From assembly GCF_001005315.1 (NCBI RefSeq), contig NZ_LBMG01000042.1, positions 1-57,736 of the forward strand: a DNA stretch of 57,736 bases, read 5' to 3'. The notes below the pieces were generated by a model. That model saw only the letters and a list, made by a program, of their open reading frames with translations. It searched no databases and had not been told where the DNA came from. The DNA is from Kordia jejudonensis. Lineage in GTDB: Bacteria; Bacteroidota; Bacteroidia; Flavobacteriales; Flavobacteriaceae. Below are positions 35,216 to 44,177 of this stretch, one piece after another (within the stretch, counting starts at the first letter, position 1; each line of letters opens with the position of its first letter). Both the position numbers and the translations under genes were made by a program.

Positions 35216-38200
35216 TTAATAATCTGTTTCCAACGGAATTTTAAATGAAATTTTCGTTCCAGCTAAGGTATGATCTTTTTTAGACATATCTTCAATTTTT
35301 AGCGTGTTGCGTCCTGCCAAGGATTCAATTCGCTCTTTGGTTACTTGCAACGCCATCGACTGATGATCGGTACTTTTTTTGTTTTGTTGCGATTGATTGA
35401 TGCCTATGCCGTTATCCGTAATCGTCGCATACAAAAAATGATTGTCCGTTTTAAAATGCACCTTCAATTCGCCAGGTCGTTGCAATGGCATAATTCCGTG
35501 TCGAATAGCATTTTCTACAAATGGTTGAATCAACATTGGAGGAATGAGTACTTCTTCCGGATCTAACTCAGAAGTGACATCAATTGTATATGAAAAATCT
35601 TTGCTAGCCATCAAACGTTCCACTTCAATATAGTTGGAAAGCGTTTTGATTTCTTGCGAAAGCGAAATGCTATCTTTTCTAGAATTTGTCAAGGTTTCAC
35701 GCAATAAAACAGCAAAAGTATTAATGGTATTGTCCATTTTTGGAATATCGTTTCTACTCATGCCTTTGATGCCATTCAAGACATTGAAAATAAAATGCGG
35801 ATTCATTTGCAAACGCAATGCTTTTTGTTCTAGCGAAAGCAAATGATTTTCTAATTGTAAACGTTCACGAATTGCTTTGTTTTTAGCTTTGATCCGTTTG
35901 ATATAGCTGTAAATGATGAGAATGATAATTAGCCCAAGTATTGTCCAACCAAGATTTTTAAACCATGTTTTTTTGTACAATGGTTGAATGACGTGCAGTT
36001 TAAAACCAATGGAATCACTTTCCAGCCAATCTTTGTTACGTGCTTGCGCCATAAAATCATGATCTCCGTAGGTTAAACCGCCAATGGTAATTTTACTTTC
36101 CTTTGTCCACGAACTCCAATCTTCCTCGTCAAATTTATACCGATATACGATGGCTTCAGGATTGTCTAAATCTACAGAGCGAAATTGAAATTTTATATTA
36201 TTTTGATCTTCAGGAAGTTGCAATCTTTTGTCAGTATTTGTCCATTGCTGCAAATCGATAGAATCTAAACTTTTTGAATCAACTTCGATGTCTTCAAAAT
36301 GTATTTTCGGTTTTAAAAGTTGCTGCTCCGAAGTAGAAGGTTGGTATTTTGTAAGTCCGTAAATTGTACCAAACCAAAGATTTCCTTCTGTATCTTTTGT
36401 AGTAGCATTATGGCAAGTTTCGATTCCTAAAAAACCATCATTTCTTCCGTAGTGAATAACGTTGGTAATTTCATTTTTCTTGTTTAATGTAATTTGATCT
36501 ACGCCACCTTCACTTCCTGCCCAAAGTGTTCCATTATCGTCAAAAATGAGTTGATAGATATTGTCTGAGTAGAGGTCTTTTGTTCCTTGTAATTGGTTGA
36601 ACTTTAGTTTAGAAGATAGTTCCGAATACCAAATTCCTTTTCCAAACGTGCCAATATACATGTCATAATTGTGAAAACGTATGGTTCCGATCGTGACTTC
36701 GTTTCCAGTGACATCTTTTGGCATTAGGTGCGTAACTTTATCTTTTTTGATGTATCCTAAATGTCCTTTGTTGGTACAATACCACATACGACCAGTTTCA
36801 TCACGAGCCAAATCGCGAATGGACAAATCTTTGATGCCTTCTTGTACACCAAATGTTTTGATATTGTAAATTTGTTTTTTGTCAAAATCGTACTGAAATC
36901 GTACAATTCCATTGGAATATGTTGCCGCCCAAATTTGTGAACCAACTATTTTTATATTGCGAATCCAATCGGAAGGTAAACCGTCTTTTGTAGTGATACT
37001 TGCACTGTAAATATCTTCAACTTTGAGCGTTTCATAGGTAATTTCATCTACGAAAGTGCTATCGTACACAATAGAATCACGAATCTTTTTTTGATAAATG
37101 TAGATGCCTTTTCCTTCGCTTCCTGCCCAAATTCGTCCTGCGGTATCGTTTGTAAGTGTTTTTACTTTTACCGTCAAATACTCACTTGCGGCAACTTCTT
37201 GATGAATTCCTGTAGAATCAATGGTCATTAAACCCGATTCAGACGTAGAAAGCCACAATTTTTTGTCATAGCTGTGTACCGCGTAAATACGATTGGCTGT
37301 CAATCCATTATCTTTTGTGTAATGTCTAAAATTATTTTTTTCAAACTTAAATAATCCGCCACCTGACGAACCAATCCAAATATTGTTTTGTCGGTCTTTG
37401 TATACTTCACGAATGTTATAGACAGACAAACCATTTCGTTTTGTAATTGATTTTTCAGGCAAATTGTCCGTTAAGTTGATTCGTTTGATGCCTGCATTTG
37501 TCGTATTAATCCATAATTCAGCATCGTTAATAACCGTGATGCTATTGATTTTTTTGACTTCAGAAACTATTTGAAAACCTTTTTCTTTAGGTGTAAACGC
37601 GAAGACTCCATCCGTAAAACTTGCCGCAATTACTTTTTGCTTATATTTTGCCAACGATTTGAAATCGCCTTCGAGAACTTTTGTAAAGGTTGCCGAATTT
37701 TCCAAACGATCCGTTTTCCATAAGCCTTTTCGCGAAGCAATCCAAAATGTAGTTCCATCAAATAATACATCATTTATTTGAGTTGCATTTAAGATAGCGT
37801 TGCAGTTTAGTGGTTTTGCGCCTTCATTGGGTTTGTAGTAGTACAATCCTTTTTTTGTCGCTAAATAGGTGTTGTTTTCCGTAGTTTCAATATGAAAAAT
37901 TGTAGGTGTTGCATATTTTTTGAATGTATTTTTTACAAGTGTAGAAAGTCCTTGACGTGTTCCAATAAGCAATGTGTCGTTTGAAAACTGTAATGCATGA
38001 ATGTAATTGGAAGCCAACCCATTTTTTTCTTTCCAATTGGTAAATGAAAGTCCATCAAAACGTACAATTCCGCCACCTTGTGTACCAATCCATAAATACC
38101 CAAAATCATCTTGAACAATAGCATTTACTTGCGATTGCGGCAAACCATCTTTTAAGGTATATGCGCGCAATTGATTGTTTTGTGCTGAGGAAATACAGCA

Positions 38201-38251
38201 ATAAAAAAGTATGAAAGCGAGTAGGAGATATGTATTAGAAATAAATTTCAT
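35216..38251 (-). CDS. Propeller-type sensor histidine kinase (Reg_prop, Y_Y_Y, LytS-like kinase)
   Basis: 1011 residues. A signal peptide (MKFISNTYLLLAFILFYCC) leads into about 14 two-component propeller repeats (YLWIGTQGGGIVRFDG, NIWIGSSGGGLFKFE, RIWAGSEGKGIYIY and others) to about residue 690. A Y_Y_Y domain, one membrane helix near 768-788 and a short coiled coil follow. The LytS-type kinase has His819 in QMNPHFIFNVLN and an ATPase domain with PFVENAIRHG and DNGIGI. There is no fused receiver or AraC domain, unlike many hybrid kinases. Periplasmic propellers of this kind often sense oligosaccharides. One base separates it from the SH3-domain gene upstream, so they are co-transcribed. Confidence 0.94.
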   Translation of the reverse strand: MKFISNTYLLLAFILFYCCISSAQNNQLRAYTLKDGLPQSQVNAIVQDDFGYLWIGTQGGGIVRFDGLSFTNWKEKNGLASNYIHALQFSNDTLLIGTRQGLSTLVKNTFKKYATPTIFHIETTENNTYLATKKGLYYYKPNEGAKPLNCNAILNATQINDVLFDGTTFWIASRKGLWKTDRLENSATFTKVLEGDFKSLAKYKQKVIAASFTDGVFAFTPKEKGFQIVSEVKKINSITVINDAELWINTTNAGIKRINLTDNLPEKSITKRNGLSVYNIREVYKDRQNNIWIGSSGGGLFKFEKNNFRHYTKDNGLTANRIYAVHSYDKKLWLSTSESGLMTIDSTGIHQEVAASEYLTVKVKTLTNDTAGRIWAGSEGKGIYIYQKKIRDSIVYDSTFVDEITYETLKVEDIYSASITTKDGLPSDWIRNIKIVGSQIWAATYSNGIVRFQYDFDKKQIYNIKTFGVQEGIKDLSIRDLARDETGRMWYCTNKGHLGYIKKDKVTHLMPKDVTGNEVTIGTIRFHNYDMYIGTFGKGIWYSELSSKLKFNQLQGTKDLYSDNIYQLIFDDNGTLWAGSEGGVDQITLNKKNEITNVIHYGRNDGFLGIETCHNATTKDTEGNLWFGTIYGLTKYQPSTSEQQLLKPKIHFEDIEVDSKSLDSIDLQQWTNTDKRLQLPEDQNNIKFQFRSVDLDNPEAIVYRYKFDEEDWSSWTKESKITIGGLTYGDHDFMAQARNKDWLESDSIGFKLHVIQPLYKKTWFKNLGWTILGLIIILIIYSYIKRIKAKNKAIRERLQLENHLLSLEQKALRLQMNPHFIFNVLNGIKGMSRNDIPKMDNTINTFAVLLRETLTNSRKDSISLSQEIKTLSNYIEVERLMASKDFSYTIDVTSELDPEEVLIPPMLIQPFVENAIRHGIMPLQRPGELKVHFKTDNHFLYATITDNGIGINQSQQNKKSTDHQSMALQVTKERIESLAGRNTLKIEDMSKKDHTLAGTKISFKIPLETDY

Positions 38252-38252
38252 C

Positions 38253-39101
38253 TTAGTTTTCAGGCGTTCTTTTTGCGAATTTTTTTGAAAATTCTGGCAC
38301 TAGCTTTTCGCCATTCCATTCAAATATACGTTTCATATGTTTGGTTTCGTACCATTTTTTTTCTTCATCAATCAATTCTTCTTCTTCTTTTGTAAAAATA
38401 ATGATCGGTTGTCCATTTTCTTCATTGAAAGTATAGGTGAATTTTTCTATTAAACCATAAACGCCACCATCGCCAATTAATGATAAATCTGCAATTTTAA
38501 CCAATTGATAGTTTTCCTTCAAAAATAATACCGTTGTGCCATTTTCTGCGCCGCAAGAATCGCCAAAGTAGTTTATGTTTACAATTTGAATTATATTTTC
38601 TAAGTCGTACGACGAGTCAAAACTAATTCCGATGTTATTATCTAATGGTTCAATTGTAGTTTCTGTATATGCTTTTGTAGTAGCATTAAAAATAGTTCTG
38701 ATGTGTAGTTTTCCAAATGCATCTTCTCCTTCTGTTTTATGTAAATAAAAATGTTGATCGCCACTTTTTTTGTGCGCATTTGCGATGAACTGTCCAGCAA
38801 TAAAACCAGTTTTATCATTGTGTTTTACCTCATACCAAGCCGTTTTCGCTGTTGCAGTTTCTAAAAATTGATCCGTTTTTTTTAAAATAGTCACTTCATC
38901 GCCAATACGCAATATCGTAATAACTTCAGAAGTGGTATTTGGTGCAGCTCTTAATTTTACATTATCGCCAAAAAGAGCATATGTTGTGTTGACTCTAAAA
39001 CTTTCTGCTACATAGGTAATTTCTTTTTCCTGAGCGTACGTATGCGACAAGCAGCAAATAAAAAATAGCGTTAGAAGGATTTTGGATTTTAAGAAATGCA
39101 T
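38253..39101 (-). CDS. Secreted SH3-domain protein
   Basis: 282 residues from the ATG at 39101 (MHFLKSKILLTLFFICCLSH, signal peptide). A bacterial SH3 domain at about 35-95 has DNVKLRAAPNTTSEVITIL and WYEVKHNDKTGFIAG, typical of cell-wall or peptide binding. The C-terminal half has no recognised fold. It is the first gene of the SH3/kinase/regulator transcript, so it may assist or modulate the kinase sensor. The -7 box ends four bases before the ATG, which suggests a leaderless mRNA. Confidence 0.82.
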   Translation of the reverse strand: MHFLKSKILLTLFFICCLSHTYAQEKEITYVAESFRVNTTYALFGDNVKLRAAPNTTSEVITILRIGDEVTILKKTDQFLETATAKTAWYEVKHNDKTGFIAGQFIANAHKKSGDQHFYLHKTEGEDAFGKLHIRTIFNATTKAYTETTIEPLDNNIGISFDSSYDLENIIQIVNINYFGDSCGAENGTTVLFLKENYQLVKIADLSLIGDGGVYGLIEKFTYTFNEENGQPIIIFTKEEEELIDEEKKWYETKHMKRIFEWNGEKLVPEFSKKFAKRTPEN

Positions 39102-39105
39102 GACA

Positions 39106-39113
39106 CAAATATA
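39106..39113 (-). promoter_or_regulatory. Promoter -7 box of the SH3/kinase/regulator operon
   Basis: TATATTTG is a perfect TAnnTTTG on the minus strand, and only four bases separate it from the ATG at 39101. The transcript would start at or next to the ATG. Confidence 0.5.
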
Positions 39114-39145
39114 GTTTAAAATTGATAGGTTTAGAAGTAAACACA

Positions 39146-39186
39146 ATCGAGAGTACTTATTCCGTAATTAAGCATCTCGACTGCGT
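39146..39186. repeat. Degenerate copy of a dispersed CTCGACTGCG element
   Basis: ATCGAGAG and, about 20 bases on, ATCTCGACTGCG match the two ends of the element at 41387-41460, but with a shorter middle. Confidence 0.4.
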
Positions 39187-39270
39187 TTATAAAGATTTAA
39201 AAATGTTATGATTAGAGGAGTGAAAGACTACTCATTTTCAAATCATCAAATTTTCAAATTGATACATTTA

Positions 39271-40320
39271 CTACAATTGTGTGTAATAGCGTTGATTGTC
39301 AAATTCTGTGCGAACATACGATAAAGGATTATTGTGTTGCATCATCGGTTTCATTACGCAAACGGCAGTAGATTTTCCTTTGATGATTATTTTTTGACCA
39401 ACTTTGACAGCTTTCCATCTAAATTTTTCTAAAGGAATTCCAGTGTCTTTTACTTTTTGCGCGTATACTTCATTGTCTTCAATCCAATCCATAATTTCGT
39501 TTGCATCTGCTAATGAAGGCACATCTTCATCATCTGAGAATTGTACTTCCCAACGAATTGGAATGTTGAATTTGTATGCAAATGGCTTTCCAGGTTCCGT
39601 TTCTTCTTTCGTTCTGATGGCATCTAACCAGTGAATGTCTTCGTAAGGATAGTTACGGATAAATTGCTTTGATAAATCTACATTTCCTGGCGATTGTGCT
39701 GTTGGATAGTATCCGTAAAATGCTTTGGCTAAGAAGTGTTTTTGAAATTGCCCGTTGAAAACCGTTGCATGTGGAGTGGCAAATACTTTTGGCTGATAGT
39801 TTGCTGTAAACGTTTGTTTCAATATTTGCAATAATGCTTTGTTTTTGCCAAGTTCAGAAGTGTGAAACACAAGTTTGCTGTTTTCTGCCAATACATTTTC
39901 AAGTTTAGGAAGTGTACTTTCTTTTAAACAGTTTAGTAATGATTCTTGTGATAAAGGTACGCCATGAATAGTTGTTTCTAATGAAAGTCCTTGTTTTGCG
40001 TTTCCTTTGTTTACAATATGAATTTCCTTGTAATCTTGTGCATTGTGATTTTTATTTAGCCAAGCTATGATTTCTTGAAGTGAAAACGCATCATCAACAA
40101 TGGTATAATTTTGTGCTTCAAAATGCTTTTTTGCATCTTTATAATACGTTTGTGAACCTTTATCGTATCCTGCAATAAATACAACTGCTTGCTGTGCGAC
40201 TACTTTTTCGCTTGCTTCCAACGAAGCGATATCTTTCGTTTCTTCTTTTGGGGAACATGCAAATACGAGTGCTAATACAAGTCCCATGAATCCTGTGAAT
40301 CTTAATGTTTTTGTGTTCAT
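39271..40320 (-). CDS. Lipoprotein of unknown function
   Basis: 349 residues. The lipoprotein signal ends LALVFAC (Cys22). The N-terminal half is alpha/beta: VVFIAGYDKG, EIHIVNKGN and LVFHTSELGKNKALL could be strands of a Rossmann-like or caspase-like fold with His but no convincing Cys-His pair. The C-terminal half has PIRWEVQFSDDEDVPSLADA. Not recognised. It is preceded by a long non-coding region with strong secondary structure (40388-40519), which may be its leader. Confidence 0.7.
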   Translation of the reverse strand: MNTKTLRFTGFMGLVLALVFACSPKEETKDIASLEASEKVVAQQAVVFIAGYDKGSQTYYKDAKKHFEAQNYTIVDDAFSLQEIIAWLNKNHNAQDYKEIHIVNKGNAKQGLSLETTIHGVPLSQESLLNCLKESTLPKLENVLAENSKLVFHTSELGKNKALLQILKQTFTANYQPKVFATPHATVFNGQFQKHFLAKAFYGYYPTAQSPGNVDLSKQFIRNYPYEDIHWLDAIRTKEETEPGKPFAYKFNIPIRWEVQFSDDEDVPSLADANEIMDWIEDNEVYAQKVKDTGIPLEKFRWKAVKVGQKIIIKGKSTAVCVMKPMMQHNNPLSYVRTEFDNQRYYTQL

Positions 40321-40387
40321 AGTGTTGTGATTTTAAAATTATACGTTGTGTGTTTTTTGTGTTGTTATATTTTGTTGATTTAGTGTA

Positions 40388-40519
40388 AAAATCAGCCTGA
40401 ATACGTTCAATCTGCTTTCGGATTGAAACGACTATCAGCATTGCATTTTGAAAACCCACTCTTCAATACATTTTGATAGTCACTTTTGACAGCCATCAAA
40501 AGCTATTCAAGCTGATTTT
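40388..40519 (-). ncRNA. Four-way-junction structured element, possible leader RNA or mobile DNA hairpin
   Basis: The outer stem (40388-40403 with 40504-40519) pairs at 15 of 16 positions; the odd pair is G-T on the minus strand. Inside it, with almost no unpaired bases between, lie three hairpins: 40404-40430 (about 11 bp, one bulge), 40431-40480 (7-bp base and 5-bp tip), and 40483-40502 (7 bp, 6-base loop). It lies 68 bases upstream of the lipoprotein ATG at 40320. Strand cannot be settled: wobble pairs favour neither clearly. I do not recognise it as a known RNA family. Confidence 0.5.
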
Positions 40520-40615
40520 ACCCAACTAACCAACCTAATTTGTTTAATTTGATCTTGACTTAATCTTATTTAAGTTTTTCATATCCATTTTACTTAAATG
40601 ATTCAAATTCAGTTT

Positions 40616-40811
40616 CTATTTTTCATTTTCTTTGTTTGCCCAAAGAAAACGAAACAAAAGAAAGGGCACTTTTAGTTTATGTCGTCTACATTTTAAATTA
40701 AGGTATTCATGAATGCACAGCATTTCCAGAGGTGTTTTTAGCTGAAAAAGCTAAAACCGCAATTCTTTCTCTAAATTTTTTCCAAGGCTTCAAAAATTCT
40801 TAACGAGAAAG
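40616..40811 (-). pseudogene. Decayed small reading frame with nested hairpins
   Basis: On the minus strand one frame reads from about 40789 to a TAG at 40616 with a single internal stop. The intact part is 35 residues from the ATG at 40723 (MLCIHEYLNLKCRRHKLKV, then a Phe/Leu-rich end). Inverted repeats lie at 40626-40649 (9-bp arms), 40734-40757 (8-9 bp) and 40765-40811 (two nested 7-bp stems). It may be a fragment of a gene or a repeat element instead. Function unknown. Confidence 0.35.
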
Positions 40812-40873
40812 TATTTCTACACTGCGGAAAAGAAAAAAACTTACTATTTTCAACATTGAGCCAATCTTCATAG

Positions 40874-41089
40874 TTATCTTTTTAATGTAATAGACGCTGC
40901 TTGCTGTATTGGCAATGCAATGTGTTGCAATTGCATGCGTTTTGCTAATGTTGGACTTGAAATCCATCTGCCTTCTTGATATAAAGCAACCGCGTTTACT
41001 TTTCCTTTTGCATCAAACTTTAAGTTGATTTGCGAATAGATATTCAAATAGTTTTGAATCATTTTTGTTGCTGTTATATCGTACCACAT
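40874..41089 (-). CDS. Small unknown protein or gene fragment
   Basis: 71 residues (MWYDITATKMIQNYLNIYSQ at the start). The segment INLKFDAKGKVNAVALYQEG resembles the C-terminal DUF3471-like beta domain often found at the end of serine hydrolases, which would make this a leftover tail of a lost gene. It has an ATG preceded by A-rich sequence. No terminator follows. Real translation is uncertain. Confidence 0.35.
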   Translation of the reverse strand: MWYDITATKMIQNYLNIYSQINLKFDAKGKVNAVALYQEGRWISSPTLAKRMQLQHIALPIQQAASITLKR

Positions 41090-41240
41090 TTGTTATTTCT
41101 TTTTATTGTTTGTAATTTTTTAGATGCGATTAAGATGACTTTGTTTCTTAATTACATTTCAAATGTAGTAGCAACTTCACGGTTTTTTGGAGTGCTTTTA
41201 GAATTCGTTGGTGGTAAACTAGAATTCGTTTTAAAACATA

Positions 41241-41275
41241 AAAAAAGCAGTAATGAATTGTATTTCATTACTGCT
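41241..41275 (-). terminator. Terminator of the HerA/lipoprotein/cupin operon
   Basis: A 12-bp perfect stem (41246-41257 with 41264-41275) with a 6-base loop and a T run on the minus strand. It lies about 240 bases after the cupin stop. Confidence 0.75.
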
Positions 41276-41386
41276 GTTAACTTGAGTTTAATGTAACTTT
41301 TTATAGTATGATTTTGTTTTTAAAAATCTTAGTGGATAATGTCAAATCGAGCATTATTGAAATCGAAAAATTTTTTGATTGAAAAT

Positions 41387-41460
41387 ACGTAGCGAAGCTA
41401 TCGAGATTCAATGCACACAATAGATTTCCTATTTTTCTCGACTGCGCTCGAAATGACAGT
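41387..41460. repeat. Dispersed element with CTCGACTGCGCTCGA end
   Basis: One end is CGTAGCGAAGCTATCGAG and the other CTCGACTGCGCTCGAAATG. The same two modules occur, inverted, at 53638-53706. The ends partly pair with one another (TCGAGATTC/TTCTCGA). Confidence 0.6.
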
Positions 41461-41517
41461 GTGTATTTTTTATACTAAACTATGTTTTAATGATTTATTT
41501 AAATATATATATTTCTA

Positions 41518-41889
41518 CTATTCTTCTTCTCGGTGAACTAAATCCATTGAGAATGCAGGCAAACAAATTGCCAAATATTCGCAATCATCTTCAAACGGAT
41601 TGGAATATTGAACACGCGTGTTTTTTTCTATTTTGATTGATTGTCCCGCTTCTAATACGATTGTTTCACCTTCAATGATGAATTGCTTTTTTCCTTTGAT
41701 GATATAAGTAAATTCATCAAATTCAGGAGTTTGAAACGGTTCTTTCCATTTCGGAGGCGCAATCATATGTGCAATGCTTACATTTGAATTTCCGTCTGTA
41801 GCATTTCCAAAATGCTCTTCAATTAGTTTTCCGTCTGTGGTTGGAACTACAAAAGGTGCTTTTTGAATGTGGTATTTTTTAGTGCTCAT
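41518..41889 (-). CDS. Cupin-domain protein
   Basis: 123 residues of a single beta-barrel cupin. PEFDEFTYIIKGKKQFIIEG is cupin motif 1 with its Glu but few His. LEAGQSIKIEKNTRVQYSNP is motif 2. The metal site looks reduced. Such small cupins bind sugars or organic acids or act as simple enzymes. It overlaps the preceding lipoprotein gene by 11 bases and is the last gene of the HerA operon. Confidence 0.82.
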   Translation of the reverse strand: MSTKKYHIQKAPFVVPTTDGKLIEEHFGNATDGNSNVSIAHMIAPPKWKEPFQTPEFDEFTYIIKGKKQFIIEGETIVLEAGQSIKIEKNTRVQYSNPFEDDCEYLAICLPAFSMDLVHREEE

Positions 41890-42475
41890 CTTTCGTTTCG
41901 TTTTCAGTGTTGGTTTCCTCTACATGTTCCCAATTGATCATGAAGTATTTTATTTTGGCTGCATCAGGAATTTGAACAGCTTCAATATTCAAACTTGGAT
42001 TGTAACGCAAATCTTCAGGAAGTTCTTTCTTATCAATAGTAAAATATTCATTGCTATCTACAATAACCACAATGGTATTCATGGTATTGTAAATGTTTTT
42101 GATAGTATAGTTTTCACGAATATCCTTAAAGGTACTTTTTGTAGAAATGCCTTTTGCCGTTTTAAAACGATCATCATGAATTTGAATTGTTTTAATTTTT
42201 TCGTTTGTATCGTGTTGTTGTCTTGGCGTAATAGTTAATAATTGTTTTCCACCTTTTTCATAAATCAAATATTTATCATCGCCAGCTTGCACATAATCGC
42301 CTTCGCCAATACGCTTTACCAAGGAATCATTTGCATAGATAGAATCCAATTGTTGTACCGTAATTTCTTTGTGTAATTTTCCAATTTGATCTTTCTGAAT
42401 CAAAAATGGATCTTCTTTTTTTGCACAACTAGCCAAACTAATCATGATAATTCCGAGGAATAAAAACTTCTTCAT
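41879..42475 (-). CDS. Small lipoprotein of unknown function
   Basis: 198 residues. The lipoprotein signal ends MISLASC (Cys17). The sequence has DSIYANDSLVKRIGEGDYVQ, KYLIYEKGGKQLLTITP and TFKDIRENYTIKNIYNTMN. This reads like a protein with an internal repeat sensing or binding domain, but no family was recognised. It stands between the HerA-like ATPase gene (27-base gap) and the cupin gene (11-base overlap). Confidence 0.7.
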   Translation of the reverse strand: MKKFLFLGIIMISLASCAKKEDPFLIQKDQIGKLHKEITVQQLDSIYANDSLVKRIGEGDYVQAGDDKYLIYEKGGKQLLTITPRQQHDTNEKIKTIQIHDDRFKTAKGISTKSTFKDIRENYTIKNIYNTMNTIVVIVDSNEYFTIDKKELPEDLRYNPSLNIEAVQIPDAAKIKYFMINWEHVEETNTENETKDEH

Positions 42476-42502
42476 TTATTTATTTTAAATTTTACTTTTT
42501 TA

Positions 42503-44020
42503 TTATTTGATCACTTTTTTAAGAACTCCTAAAACACTTCGAAGGAATGTAACACTTGTGAGTAATTTTACAATCGGATTTTGGCGTGTACTTTTTCGGC
42601 TTGAGCTTCTTGAAGATTTCGCTTCAGCTTTTGCTTCTTTTTCCTTCTCATGAATAGCTTCTGCCTTTTTAATCTTCTCATTTAGCATTTCATACGCGCT
42701 TTCACGATCGATTTCCTCGTTGTATTTTTTTATCAATTTCGAGTTGTCCGTGAGCTCTTTTAATTCAGCAGGTGTCAATACATCCATACGACTCATTGGC
42801 GCACGCAACATGGTAGCAGCCAGTGGAGTTGGGCGTCCTTTTTCATCTAAAGCAGAAACTAAGGCTTCTCCAATTCCTAATGAAGTTAGTACTTCCGCAG
42901 TATCGTAATATTCAGAGTCTGGATAGTTTTCAGCTGTTAGTTTAATGGCTTTTCTATCTTTTGCGGTAAATGCACGTAATGCATGTTGTATTTTTAAACC
43001 TAATTGTCCTAAAACCGCATCAGGTACATCTGTTGGATTTTGTGTTACGAAATACAATCCAATTCCTTTGGAACGAATTAGTTTTACGATGCTTTCTATT
43101 TGGTTTAATAATGCTTTGGAAGCTTCTTTGAAAATTAAATGCGCTTCGTCAATAAATAGTACCAATTCTGGTCGTCCGCTGTCGCCTTGCTCTGGAAATG
43201 TTTCATAAATTTCAGCTAATAAACTCAGCATGAAGGTTGAAAATAGTTTTGGCTTATCTTGAATATCTGTCAAGCGAATAATGTTGATATATCCTCTTCC
43301 GTCTTTATCAATTCGAGTTAAATCTTCAACATCAAAGGAAGTTTCTCCAAAAAACAAATCGGCTCCTTGTTGTTCCAATTCTACTATTTTACGCAAAATT
43401 GCACCTGTGGAAGCGCTTGAAATACGTCCGTACATTTCTTTAAATTCCTCTTTTCCTTCGCCTGTTGCGTATTGCAATACTTTTTTAAAGTCTTTCAAAT
43501 CGAGCAAAGGCATTTTGTTGTCATCACAGTATTTAAATACAACTGCGACAATTCCTGATTGCGTTTCGGTCAAATCTAAAATTCGAGAAAGAAGTACAGG
43601 TCCAAATTCGGAAACGGTGGCACGCAAGCGCACTCCATCTTGATCGGATAATGAAAGTATTTCTACAGGAAAGTTATTGGCTTCAAATGGAAACCCAATT
43701 TTTGTGTGGCGTTCGTCAATTTTTGGATGTCCAGCACTTGGTTGTGCTATTCCACTTAAATCACCTTTAAGATCCATTAATAATACTGGAATTCCTTTGT
43801 CAGATAAGTTTTCAGCAAGAATTTGCAAGGTTTTTGTTTTTCCTGTTCCCGTTGCTCCCGCAATTAAACCATGACGATTCAGCGTTTTTAAAGGAACTTT
43901 TACATAGGCTTCCGTGACCGTTTCTCCTTCATGCATTGCAGCGCCCATGGTAATATAATCGCCTTTGGTTGCATATCCTTTATCAATATGATCTTTAAAA
44001 TTTTCCATCGAATTATTCAT
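42503..44020 (-). CDS. HerA-like ATPase (DUF853 family)
   Basis: 505 residues from the ATG at 44020; ATG at 44008 is also possible. The open frame up to 44101 would start almost inside the terminator of the previous gene. Walker A is GATGTGKT (about residue 55-62), and Walker B is ELVLFIDEAHL. LLMDLKGDLSGIAQPS and RLTDIQDKPKLFSTFMLSLL are family features. The C-terminus is a Lys/Glu/Ala-rich helix, then a basic Ser/Arg linker and a hydrophobic tail. Members are hexameric DNA-translocating ATPases of the HerA/FtsK kind. Here there is no NurA nuclease beside it, so a defence or repair role is not supported. Confidence 0.88.
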   Translation of the reverse strand: MNNSMENFKDHIDKGYATKGDYITMGAAMHEGETVTEAYVKVPLKTLNRHGLIAGATGTGKTKTLQILAENLSDKGIPVLLMDLKGDLSGIAQPSAGHPKIDERHTKIGFPFEANNFPVEILSLSDQDGVRLRATVSEFGPVLLSRILDLTETQSGIVAVVFKYCDDNKMPLLDLKDFKKVLQYATGEGKEEFKEMYGRISSASTGAILRKIVELEQQGADLFFGETSFDVEDLTRIDKDGRGYINIIRLTDIQDKPKLFSTFMLSLLAEIYETFPEQGDSGRPELVLFIDEAHLIFKEASKALLNQIESIVKLIRSKGIGLYFVTQNPTDVPDAVLGQLGLKIQHALRAFTAKDRKAIKLTAENYPDSEYYDTAEVLTSLGIGEALVSALDEKGRPTPLAATMLRAPMSRMDVLTPAELKELTDNSKLIKKYNEEIDRESAYEMLNEKIKKAEAIHEKEKEAKAEAKSSRSSSRKSTRQNPIVKLLTSVTFLRSVLGVLKKVIK

Positions 44021-44113
44021 TACTTCCAAAATTTCGTTAAAAATAAGCGATTTTAATGAAGTCCAAAAAGATTGTTGACAATTTCCAAGAAAGTTATTCA
44101 ATTGAAAAGTATA

Positions 44114-44153
44114 CTAAAAAAAGCATCCGTTCTTCTTATGAAAACGGATGCTT
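44114..44153 (-). terminator. Terminator of the T9SS protease gene
   Basis: Ten-base arms AAGCATCCGT (44121-44130 with 44144-44153) and a T7 run on the minus strand. Confidence 0.88.
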
Positions 44154-44177
44154 CTCTATATAATTGTAAACGTTAAG

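Noticed and set aside
40160-40459. Minus-strand frame overlapping the lipoprotein start
   Set aside because: Overlaps the lipoprotein signal peptide in another frame and runs through the structured element; composition unlike a protein.
42503-44020. HerA-like ATPase as part of a phage-defence system
   Set aside because: No nuclease, SIR2 or other defence gene in the operon; the partners are a lipoprotein and a cupin.
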